A stretch of 64,000 nucleotides of DNA. Source: Plotosus lineatus (taxonomy: Eukaryota; Chordata; Actinopteri; Siluriformes; Plotosidae). Numbering within the stretch: the stretch's first letter is position 1; each line of letters opens with the position of its first letter. Below the pieces are notes generated by a model that was not told the origin of the DNA, ran no database searches, and saw nothing but the letters and a program-made list of their open reading frames with translations. Positions 46,331 to 55,775 of this stretch are shown piece by piece. Location: contig CM045729.1 in assembly GCA_024760905.1 (NCBI GenBank), positions 8,676,080 through 8,740,079 of the forward strand, written 5' to 3'. Both the position numbers and the translations under genes were made by a program.

Positions 46331-46368
<38 letters not shown>

Positions 46369-47849
46369 AGTTTGGTTTCATGCCAAGAAAGAGCACCACA
46401 GATGCAGTGTTTGCTTTGAGGATGTTAATAGAGAAGTACAGAGAAGGTCAGAAGGAGCTGCATTGTACCTTTGTGGATCTGGAGAAAGCATATGACAGGG
46501 TGCCGAGAGAAGAACTGTGGTATTGTATGAGGAAGTCTGGAGTGACAGAGAAGTATGTTAGAGTGGTGCAGGACATGTATGATAGATGTAAGACAGTGGT
46601 GAGGTGTGCTGTCGGTGTGACAGAAGAGTTCAAGGTGGAGGTGGGACTGCATCAAGGGTCAGCTCTCAGCCCCTTCTTGTTTGCTATGGTGATGGACAGG
46701 CTAACAGATGAGGTTAGACAAGAATCTCCATGGACTACGATGTTTGCAGATGACATAGTGATCTGTAGTGAGAGCAGAGACCAAGTGGAGGAAAATCTAG
46801 AGAGGTGGAGGTATGCTCTGGAAAGGAGGGGATTGAAGGTTAGTCTTAGTAAGACAGAATACATGTGTGTGAACGACAAGAACCCAAGAGGAACTTTGAG
46901 GTTACAGGGGGCAGAGATAAAGAAGGTGGAGGATTTTAAGTACTTAGGCTCAACAATCCAGAGCAATGGAGAGTGCGGAAAAGAGGTGAAGAAGCGCGTG
47001 CAGGCAGGTTGGAATGGATGGAGAAAAGTGTCCGGTGTGATGTGTGATAGGAGAGTATCGGCAAGAATGAAGGGAAAAGTGTACAAGACGGTGATGAGGC
47101 CAGCAATGTTGTATGGTTTAGAGACAGTGGCCCTGGGGAAAAGACAGGAGTCAGAGTTGGAGGTAGCAGAGATGAAAATGTTGAGGTTCTCTTTGGGAGT
47201 AACGAGGATGGATAGGATCAGAAATGAGTACATCAGAGGGACAGCACATGTTAGATGTTTTGGAGACAAAGTCAGAGAGACTAGATTGAGATGGTTTGGA
47301 CATGTACAGAGGAGGGATATTGAGTATATTGGTCGTAGGATGCTGAGGTTGGAACTACCAGGCAAAAGGCCCAGAGGAAGACCAAAGAGAAGATTTATGG
47401 ATGCGGTGAAGGCGGACATGAAGGTCGTTGGAGTAAGAGTAGAAGATGCAGAGGATAGGGAGAGATGGAGGCAGATCATTTGCTGTGGCAACCCCTGAAG
47501 GGAACAGCCGAAAGGAAAAGAAGAAGTTCGCTATATTTAGGTTCACCCAATTGTCCAGATCGATTAAATATTTTTACTAGCATTCTATCCCCCTGTTTGT
47601 AGCTATGTGTAGGTGTGCTAGGGAGAGGGACAGTGACTGCATTAACTCTGGACCATAATTCATGCAATTTGGCAACAAATGCTGTGGAATATTCGTCCAT
47701 GTGAACCCTAAAATCTGGTATACCCAAAGCTGCTATTCCTTTCCGCCAAGGGAGTGGGAAAGGTCACCCAAATATGATCTCATGTGGTGACAGGTGCACA
47801 TCTTTTCAGGGCATCATTCTCATTTCAGCCAACACCAGATGAGCTCAAA

Positions 47850-48155
47850 TGCGCCCTCATTTATTAAACATTTACTGAATTAAAACAACTTAAAAAAATA
47901 AACTAAAAATTAAAGAGTGAAGCTTCCTTCTGTCTCTATCTGGGAGGCCAGCGGGGCGGGATGTTGAGAGACAGCCAATGAGAGAGCAACTCGTGTGTTG
48001 TGTGAAATTTTGATTGGCGCGTTTGGATTTTGAATTTCTTTTCGTAAGAGGGGGTTGTGTCGTATCTTGGGGATGGAAACTCAGGAAAATGTTTTTCGTA
48101 ACCCAGGGATTTCGTACACCGGGGTCTTCATAAGTTGGGGGCCGAATGTATATAG
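47850..48155. mobile_element. MITE fragment of the 168-706 family, in retroviral LTR
   Basis: Reversed relative to 168-706: GGGAGGCCAGCGGGGCGGGA, CAATGAGAGAGCAACTCGTG and the terminal region AAGTTGGGGGCCGAATGTA at 48135-48153. The outer left terminus is missing, consistent with a later deletion that also removed retroviral sequence. Confidence 0.6.
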
Positions 48156-48216
48156 TTAAAGGATATCAAACACAAAAAAAGAAATTACTGCAACTCTGAA
48201 AACCTCTTTCACCTCC

Positions 48217-49708
48217 TGAATCAGAGGTTCCACTATTGGTCAGATCCTCCTCTTCAGTACCCCTGCATAAACTTCCCGAGCTGGTTGAGGAGCATGATTC
48301 CCTCATAATTGGAACACACCCTCCGGTCCACTTTTTTAAAAGGGGGACTTACACCCCGGTTTGCCAATCCAGAGGTACAGCTCCCAATGACCATGCAGTG
48401 TTGCAGAGACGTGTCAACCAAGACAGTCCTACAGCATCCAGACCCCTGAGATAATGAGGACAAGTCTCATCCACCCCAGGAGCCCAACCACCGAGAAGCT
48501 TTTTAACTACCTCAGTGACCTCAGCGCCAGTGATGGGCAGAGCCCTGCCCAAACCCCCATGGTCTTCCTCCTCCACGGAGGGCATGTTGGTGGGATTGAG
48601 AGGTCTTCAAAGTATTCTTTCCACCTCCCAATGACATCCCCAGTCGAGGTAAGCAGCTCCCCACCTCCACTGTAAACAGTGTTTGTGGACAACTGCTTCC
48701 CCCTCTTGAGGCATCGGATGGTGGTCCAGAACCTTTCAGAGGCCAACCGATAATCACTCTCTAGAGCAGGGTTCGGGAACCTATGGCTCGCGAGCCAGAT
48801 GTGGCTGTTTTGATGACTGTAGCTGGCTCTCAGATAAATCAGGTAGCCTTTCTTAACAGAATAACGAATGTATAATTTCACTGTCATTTAAACACAAATA
48901 CAAAAAAAAGCCATCAAATAAAACAAAAACAGATGAATAAATCTTGCACATTTAAGTCTATATATCTATTTTCAATGCTATGTCACTGGAGCGCGAAGCG
49001 GAGAACCAGTCCTTTGTGGGCGGGTCCGATACTTTGAAACTGCTTCAGACTGCGCGTGTTGTTTTTGAGTAAAGAAATAAATTTCCCTCGTTTTTGATCG
49101 GCTCATTTGCACGAAGCCAAGCACAGCTGGCAAGCAAACACAAATGGACAGACAGGGAAAAACTTCAACCCGCAGAGCAGCTGATTGCCAAAACTTGGGA
49201 CGCACTTCCTGTCACATAAACACTGCAGCGTGTGAGTCCAGTCGTGTTGAGTCCTTAGCCCGTATCAACCAGATATAAAGCCATCAGCAAAACCATGCAG
49301 CACCAGAAGTCGCATTAATAGTAAGCAGTGCTGTAGTGATGGATGCCGACGCCGTCTACCCACTTGTATTAGTGGCTGAGTTGTGTGTACTGACTTAATT
49401 TGGTCTACTTTATAGTTGATCAACGTACATTTCCGTGACTGTGTAAATAAAAAGCGGAGATGAAGTGATGAATAGTTTCAAAGCAAAGCCACGCCCTCCC
49501 CGCGCTCCGTGCACCTGCTGCTGCGCACCTCGGTCGCGTCGCTGCCATTGTGTACCGACTTATTTTTTGACCACTACAGCACTGATAGTACGAAGTACTT
49601 TTCTTATTAATAAATAACTTCATTATGACAATGTCGTTTAAAATAAATTCAGAGTCCTATTATACTCTAAAATCATTGGTCTTCTTTTTCAATTCAGTTG
49701 TATTCAGT

Positions 49709-49744
<36 letters not shown>

Positions 49745-51113
49745 AAAAAGGTTCCCGACCCCTGCTTTAGGCCCTTACCAAACTCCTCCCACACCCGAGA
49801 TTTTGCATCTGGGACAGCTTCGGCTGTCAACACAGGCAACAAAGACCCAATAGGCCTCCTTTTTCTGCTGAATGGCCTCCTTCACCACAGGTGTCCACCA
49901 CAGGGTTCTGCGGTTACCGCCATGACAAGCACCGATAACATTCTGGCCACAGCTATGGGCTACCACCTCAGTAATGGAGGCAGGAAACATAGCCCTTTCG
50001 GATTCCTGTTTCAGGACGTGGTTATAGCTTTTCTAGATGTGGGATTTAAAGGCCTCTCTGACAGGAGACTCCACCAAATGTTCCCAGAAGACCCTAATTA
50101 CACGCTTGGGCCTGCCAGGTCTGGAGGGCGGCCTCCCCTGCGATCGAAGCCAGCTCACCACCAGGTGGTAATCGTTTGATAGCTCAGTTCCCCTCTTCAT
50201 CCAAGTGTCCAGAACTTGTGCCTGCAACAATTAAACACCATTCGGGTTCAGACTGGAGAGGCCGTACCTACCGATCACAGCCTTCCAGGTCACAGTATTG
50301 TTGCCTACTGTACATGGGCGTTGAAGTCTCCCAGGACAACAAATGAGTCTCCTGAGGGAGCGTTCTCCAACACATCACCTAAAGATTCTAGAAGTTTGGG
50401 TACTCTGAACTGTCATTTGGTACATAAGCACAAGTAACAGTCAGAACCCATCCCCCCACCCGAAGGCAGAGGGAAGCTACCATTTCGTCTACCGGGAAGA
50501 ACCCCAACGTGGGGTCACCGAGATGGGGGGCAATGAGGATGCCCACACTGGCTCGTTGCCTCTCCTCATGAGGAACTCCAGACTGGAATAAGGTCCAGCC
50601 TCTCTCAAGATAGGTGGTTCAAGAGCCCAAGCTATGAGTTGAGGTGAGCCCGACTATATCTAGACGATATCTCTTCACCTCATACACCAGCTTAGGCTCT
50701 TTCCTCGCCAGAGAAGTGACATTCCATGTCTCAAGGGTCAGAGTCAGTAACCGAGGATCGGTCCAACAGAACCCATGCCTTCAGCTGCCACCCAACTCAC
50801 ACTGCACCGGCTCCTATAGCCCCTTGCACAGGTGGTGGGTCCATGGGAGGGCGGACCCATGTCTCCTTTTCAGGCCATACTCGGACAGGATCCATTGGCA
50901 GAACCCCAACCACCAGGCACTTGCCTTCGAACCCCGCCTCAAGGCTTAGCTCCAGAGGGCCCCGGGGACCCACATCCATGCAAGGGAAACTGTGTCCTTG
51001 TATTTCCTTTTTTCATCGAGGTCTTTTGAACCTCGCTTCATTTGGACCTTCACCTAGAATCTGTTTGCCTTGGGTGACCCTACCAGGGACATAATGCCCA
51101 TAACATAATACCC
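48217..51113 (-). mobile_element. Rex3-like LINE, 5' half (upstream part of split copy)
   Basis: Minus strand from the 5' leader (about 51113, CCCTGGTAGGGTCACCC) through endonuclease and linker (GRPKRVIRVFWEHLVESPVR near 50110, NRRTLWWTPVVKEAIQQKKE near 49890) to RT (GWAPGVDETCPHYLRGLDAV near 48450, RRVCSNYEG near 48320), stopping at 48217 where the retroviral TSD begins. A hAT element (48767-49764) interrupts it. It continues at 40463-39298. Confidence 0.85.
48767..49764. mobile_element. non-autonomous hAT-type element in Rex3
   Basis: Left end CAGGGTTCGGGAACCTATGG and right end AAAAGGTTCCCGACCCCTG are imperfect inverted repeats with the CAGGGGTCGGGAACC core. The flanking octamers CTCTAGAG and CTTTAGGC agree at five positions, consistent with a decayed 8-bp duplication. 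No transposase frame; a (TA)n tract lies near the right end. The Rex3 reading resumes directly after it. Confidence 0.75.
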
Positions 51114-51175
51114 ATTGTACATAACTGAGGTTTAAATTAAGCTTTCATTGTATGTGTGTGTGTGTGTGTGTGTAG

Positions 51176-51319
51176 AACTCCGAGAAGCTTTTAAAGAATT
51201 TGATAAAGACAAGGATGGGTTTATCAGCTGTAAAGACTTGGGGAACTGCATGAGGACGATGGGCTACATGCCCACTGAAATGGAGCTGATCGAACTGAGC
51301 CAACAGATCAACATGAACT
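51176..51319 (+). CDS. cabp1: cabp1 exon: EF-hand 1 and start of EF-hand 2
   Basis: This exon encodes [20 protein letters not shown] and then [20 protein letters not shown], ending INMN. The 12-residue loop [12 protein letters not shown] is a usable Ca2+ loop with Asp at positions 1, 3, 5 and 12. The following block is the CaBP1 region leading into the degenerate second hand. It splices in phase 1 on both sides; the acceptor is (TG)n followed by TAG. The Rex3-based transposon stack ends only about 60 bases upstream, leaving very little ordinary intron before the exon. Confidence 0.97.
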
Positions 51320-51337
51320 GTGAGTGTGCATATATGT

Positions 51338-51360
51338 GTGTGTGTGTGTGAAAGAGAGAA

Positions 51361-51409
<49 letters not shown>

Positions 51410-51420
51410 CAGAGAGAGTG
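51338..51420. repeat. (TG)n and (GA)n microsatellite
   Basis: Begins about 18 bases after the cabp1 donor at 51320. Confidence 0.92.
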
Positions 51421-51562
51421 AGAGCGATATTAATGCATTGTGCAGATTATAGTGTAGTTTTTGTTTGGTCATATGAATATTAATAACAGGGTTTTTGACA
51501 TACTTGTATATGCCTGTGTACATGTGCACACACGCACGTGTGTGTGTGTGTGTGTGTTTTAG

Positions 51563-51672
51563 TGGGAGGTCATGTAGACTTTGATGACTTTGTGGAACTG
51601 ATGGGACCGAAACTTTTGGCAGAAACAGCAGATATGATCGGAGTGAAGGAGCTCAGAAATGCCTTCCGTGAG
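51563..51672 (+). CDS. cabp1: cabp1 exon: degenerate EF-hand 2 and linker
   Basis: This exon encodes [20 protein letters not shown] and then [16 protein letters not shown]. The loop of hand 2 lacks the usual acidic ligands and contains the [10 protein letters not shown] form typical of CaBP1-type proteins, in which EF2 does not bind Ca2+. The acceptor is GTGTTTTAG after a (TG)n tract; the donor is GAG|GTGAGA. Phase 1 in, phase 0 out. Confidence 0.97.
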
Positions 51673-51752
51673 GTGAGAAATATACACAATTAATGTGATA
51701 TAAGTCATATTCTTCATGACTCATATTTATATAATGCATATCTCCGTGGCAG

Positions 51753-51827
51753 TTTGACACTAACGGTGATGGAGAGATCAGTACAAGTGAGCTAAGAGAA
51801 GCCATGAGGAAACTGTTAGGTCACCAG
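51753..51827 (+). CDS. cabp1: cabp1 exon: EF-hand 3
   Basis: This exon encodes FDTNGDGEISTSELREAMRK plus LLGHQ. The loop DTNGDGEISTSE is canonical, with Asp at 1 and 5, Asn at 3, Gly at 6 and Glu at 12. The acceptor is GGCAG, only 80 bases after the previous exon; the donor is CAG|GTGAGT. Both borders are phase 0. Confidence 0.97.
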
Positions 51828-51846
51828 GTGAGTGTGTAAGTTTTTT

Positions 51847-52190
51847 ATTCATTCATTTTCTAAGCTGATTAATCCTACTTAGGGTTGTGGGGAGGCTGCT
51901 GCCACCTATCTCAGCTGACTCTGGTCAAAGGCGGTGTACACCTTGGATAGCTTGCCAGACTACTGTAGGGCCAACACACATATAATCATTCACACTCACA
52001 CATAGGGGCCATATGTGACCTGTTAGCAAATTTTTGGACTGTGGGAGGAAACTAGAGTACCCGGAGGAACCCACACAAGCATGGAAAGAACACACAGACC
52101 TCACAAAGAAACTCACAGGCCCAGCAATAGAACCCAGGACCTTCTTTGTTGTGAGGCGAACGTGCTGTCCACTGCGCTACCATAACGCAT
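51847..52190 (-). mobile_element. SINE-2 copy, antisense, in cabp1 intron
   Basis: CATTCATTTTCTAAGCTGATTAATCC, then GGACTGTGGGAGGAAACTAG, AATAGAACCCAGGACCTTC and TGTCCACTGCGCTACC. Occupies most of the 582-bp intron between EF-hand 3 and EF-hand 4 exons. Confidence 0.85.
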
Positions 52191-52409
52191 ATATTAATTT
52201 ACCATCATTTCCAGAATATTGAGCACACCTGAATATAAACCGCACCAACTAAATTTAAAACGAAAAAGGAGTTTGTATACTAGTATATATAAACAAACTT
52301 CTATTGGAGCCATCATTCTGAACTTTCAAAGTGAGGAACACAACATTGAGATATTGTTGTGAAATATTTATTCACAAATTATAAAGCATCTTTATGTTTT
52401 GTATTTCAG

Positions 52410-52482
52410 GTAGGTCATCGAGACCTGGAGGACATTCTGAAAGATATCGACCTGAACGGTGATGGACGTGTCGACTTTGAGG
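52410..52482 (+). CDS. cabp1: cabp1 exon: EF-hand 4
   Basis: This exon encodes VGHRDLEDILKDIDLNGDG and RVDFE plus one base. The loop DLNGDGRVDFEE (its last Glu completed in the next exon) is a canonical Ca2+ site. The acceptor is TATTTCAG and the donor GTAAGA at 52483. The next exon is almost 7 kb away. Confidence 0.96.
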
Positions 52483-52635
52483 GTAAGAACTATAATTTTT
52501 TATAAAATATTTACCTCAGATTTTCATGATGTATTTACAGTAGTTTATTCCTGTCCCCTTATGACTTGCAGAATTAATATAAAGTGGGGATATCTATCCA
52601 TCTATCTATCCTAGCCTATCCTAGGCTAGGCTATG

Positions 52636-53925
52636 CCAAATTTACTTGTATAATATTATATAGAACGCTCTCTATATATATCTTCTTTTCCTTTCGGCTG
52701 TTCCCTTCAGGGGTCGCCACAGCAAATGATCTGCCTCCATCTCTCCCTATCCTCTGCATCTTCTACTCTTACTCCAACGACCTTCATGTCCGCCTTCACC
52801 ACATCCATAAATCTTCTCTTTGGTCTTCCTCTGGGCCTTTTGCCTGGTAGTTCCAACCTCAGCATCCTACGACCAATATACTCACTATCCCTCCTCTGGA
52901 CATGTCCAAACCATCTCAATCTAGCCTCTCTGACTTTGTCTCCAAAACATCTAACATGTGCTGTCCCTCTGATGTACTCATTTCTGATCCTATCCATCCT
53001 CGTTACTCCCAAAGAGAACCTCAACATTTTCATCTCTGCTACCTCCAACTCTGACTCCTGTCTTTTCCCCAGGGCCACTGTCTCTAAACCATACAACATT
53101 GCTGGCCTCATCACCGTCTTGTACACTTTTCCCTTCATTCTTGCCGATACTCTCCTATCACACATCACACCGGACACTTTTCTCCATCCATTCCAACCTG
53201 CCTGCACGCGCTTCTTCACCTCTTTTCCACACTCTCCATTGCTCTGGATTGTTGAGCCTAAGTACTTAAAATCCTCCACCTTCTTTATCTCTGCCCCCTG
53301 TAACCTCAAAGTTCCTCTTGGGTTCTTGTCGTTCACACACATGTATTCTGTCTTACTAAGACTAACCTTCAATCCCCTCCTTTCCAGAGCATACCTCCAC
53401 CTCTCTTGATTTTCCTCCACTTGGTCTCTGCTCTCACTACAGATCACTATGTCATCTGCAAACATCGTAGTCCATGGAGATTCTTGTCTAACCTCATCTG
53501 TTAGCCTGTCCATCACCATAGCAAACAAGAAGGGGCTGAGAGCTGACCCTTGATGCAGTCCCACCTCCACCTTGAACTCTTCTGTCACACCGACAGCACA
53601 CCTCACCACTGTCTTACATCTATCATACATGTCCTGCACCACTCTAACATACTTCTCTGTCACTCCAGACTTCCTCATACAATACCACAGTTCTTCTCTC
53701 GGCACCCTGTCATATGCTTTCTCCAGATCCACAAAGGTACAATGCAGCTCCTTCTGACCTTCTCTGTACTTCTCTATTAACATCCTCAAAGCAAACACTG
53801 CATCTGTGGTGCTCTTTCTTGGCATGAAACCAAACTGTTGTTCACAAATGCTGACCTCTGCCCTTAGTCTTGCTTCCACTATTCTTTCCCATAGCTTCAT
53901 TGTATGGCTCATCAACTTTATATGT
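52636..53925 (-). mobile_element. RTE-clade LINE copy 1, 5'-truncated, open frame
   Basis: The minus strand runs from about 53925 (IKLMSHTMKLWERIVEARLR) through RT motifs with FADD (near 53460) to the stop after ICCGDP, then the 3' UTR ending in AAAAGAAGA at 52681. The frame is open over about 400 codons. Its sequence belongs to the same subfamily as the 46368-47520 copy (shared QESELEV, RNEYIRGTAHVRCFGD). The additional 45 bases at 52636-52680 are not RTE but recur next to copy 2 at 56163-56207. Confidence 0.88.
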
Positions 53926-54057
53926 ATACGCATAATATTTAGAATACTAAATAAATATAATAGAATATATACAATATTTTCCAGACTATACGTTGTTCCG
54001 GCATACAAGTTGCATTGGCCAAAATATGCATAATAAAGAAAAAGAAAAAAACACATA

Positions 54058-54812
54058 CAGGAAGTCCTCGGTTTACGACGCTGATCCGTTTTTAAGACAC
54101 GATGTAACCCGAATTTCAGTGTAAGTCGGAACATAACATAAAATATACTGAAAAGTACTGTACGTACAGTGCTATAATAAAATGTAACAGTTAATGACAA
54201 AGTATTAAAAAAAGAGAAAACAATTCCTTACCACAAGAATGAAATCCAGTAAGGGAGGGAGAGACGGGCTTATTGTGCTGGAGAAGTTGGGGCAGGTGAG
54301 CCTGGAGTAGTAGATGCAGCTGAGGTAGAGGGTACAGGATCTGTTGCAGGCCTCTCTACCTTCTTAAAATACTGCTTCAGGTTAAACTGGACACAGAGCA
54401 ACCTCTTCTCATCCAAGATCTCCTTGTAGCACTGCATCAAATCCATGATGCCTCTGGAAACTCGAGTGAACCTTTCCAAGTTGGGATCCTGAGCCTCAAA
54501 AGTTGCCAACGCTTGCTGCATCTCGCACGCTAAAAACTAGTTCGCGTTTGTTTACGTAACCGCGTAAGACGTAATGATGCGTAATATTACAGTACCGAGA
54601 CTAAGAGAAGGGAAGCGACGCTGTCTTCCTTGGCCCACAACCACAACAAATCATATTCTTCCGCCTCTCGCACCCGAAACTAGTTCGCGTTTGTTTACGT
54701 AACCACGAAAGACGTAAAGACATGTAATATTATTTTTTTATATTTTTATGGGGGTGCGTTTGTAACCACAAAACAGTGTAAGTCGGGACCAGTGTAAACC
54801 GAGGACTTCCTG
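54058..54812 (-). mobile_element. Tigger/pogo-like Tc1-mariner element with transposase C-terminus
   Basis: Perfect terminal inverted repeats CAGGAAGTCCTCGGTTTAC / GTAAACCGAGGACTTCCTG with TA on both sides (54056-54057, 54813-54814). A minus-strand open frame of 83 codons (54521-54270) includes FEAQDPNLERFTRVSRGIMD and LMQCYKEILDEKR, then FNLKQYFKKVERP, which resembles the C-terminus of Tigger-type transposases. The DDE domain is missing, so this is an internally deleted derivative. Confidence 0.75.
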
Positions 54813-55272
54813 TACAAGTCACACTGGACTATAAGTCGCAAACTCATGGAAACTGTCTACTTTGGTTTGGTAATCTGCTGGCAGTTTTTGTGACGTTGTT
54901 GTCCTCGCTCTGCTAGAGAGGCAGTTGCATTTCATGAGGCAGTAACACCAAGAAAGTTCTTACGCAAAGTAATTTCTATTCATCTCCTTGACAACTACCT
55001 GGATGTGGAGATGCAACTGCACTGTTTGACGAGCCTCTTCCTGCAGTACTTTGCTCAAACCCCCATGTGCGAGCTCATTCCTCTAGCTGCGGCCATCAAG
55101 CTTTTAGCTTGCGATTAGCGTTTAGCCCGTGATTAGCTTTTTTGTTTTCTCATTGCAGTAATAATAATCTCCGCTTTTCTGCCCCCTTGTGACCTTCTTG
55201 CAGTTGTGAGTGTAAAAATAAACATGTGAAATTATGTTCGTTTTTATCATGACAAAAATAATTGTATGTAAT

Positions 55273-55603
55273 GGTAGGGATCTGTAATAGGATAGGATCA
55301 GGAATGAGCACATCAGAGGGACAGCACATGTATGACGTTTTGGAGACAAAGTCAGAGAGGCTAGATTGAGATGGTTTGGACATGTACAGAGGAGGGATAG
55401 TGAGTATATTGGTAGTAGGATCCTGAGGTTGGAACTACCAGGCAGAAGGCCTAGAGGAAGACCAAAGAGAAGATTCATGGATGTGGTGAAGGACATGAAG
55501 GTAGTTGGTGTAAGAGAAGAAGATGCAGAGGATAGGGTGAGATGGAGGCAGATGATTCAATGTGACAACCCCTGAAGGGAAAAGCCGAAAGGAAACGAAG
55601 AAC
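55273..55603 (+). mobile_element. RTE 3' fragment with 15-bp TSD
   Basis: Severely 5'-truncated RTE (from GGATAGGATCAGGAATGAGC to the 3' UTR GAAGGGAAAAGCCGAAAGGA), flanked by ATAATTGTATGTAAT at 55258-55272 and 55604-55618. Confidence 0.9.
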
Positions 55604-55775
55604 ATAATTGTATGTAATAACGTCACTACCTGGGCGTGGAGACGCAACTGCACTGTTGATAAGCCTCCCCCTGTAGCACGTTGCAGCACCCATGTGCGAG
55701 CTCGTTCCTCCAGCTGTGGCCATCTAGCTTTTAGCTTGGGATTAGCCTTTTTTGTTTTCTTCATTGCAGTAATAG

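Larger units (their letters stand above)
41707..47543 (+). mobile_element. RTE-clade LINE with 18-bp TSD, split by a second LINE
   Basis: GTTCGCTATATTTAGGTT is duplicated exactly at 41707-41724 and 47526-47543. The body runs from the late endonuclease (RMEMAVVNTFF near 41730, STQVDYILCRR near 41810) with one frameshift near 42050, through the linker (KKKWDIERTEESKQEYRETQ) and RT start (KMKNGKAVGPDDIPVEVWKC-like, near 42600; FKNKGDVQSCGNYRGIKL near 42760) to AEVSI at 42877. It resumes at QFGFMPRKSTTDAV (46368) and runs open to its stop at 47498, with FADD near 46745. The 3' UTR is GAAGGGAACAGCCGAAAGGA followed by AAAGAAGAA. Confidence 0.92.
40464..48211 (-). mobile_element. endogenous retrovirus-like element, internally deleted, inside Rex3
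   Basis: It starts TGTTGG at 40464 and ends TTTCA at 48211, and CCTCC is duplicated at 40459-40463 and 48212-48216. The left LTR is about 575 bp (40464-41038); only its last 55 or so bases recur at 48156-48211. On the minus strand the integrase C-terminal region can be recognised in two pieces (47830-47544 and 41706-41612), separated by an RTE insertion. A short open frame at 41525-41319 could be an envelope start. Gag, protease, RT and most of the 5' LTR are gone. The fragments have stops; the element is dead. Confidence 0.75.

Noticed and set aside
52726..53409. Plus-strand frames of 227-275 codons over the RTE copies (also 56253-57080, 46652-47491)
   Set aside because: Antisense shadows of the open RTE reverse transcriptase frame on the other strand.
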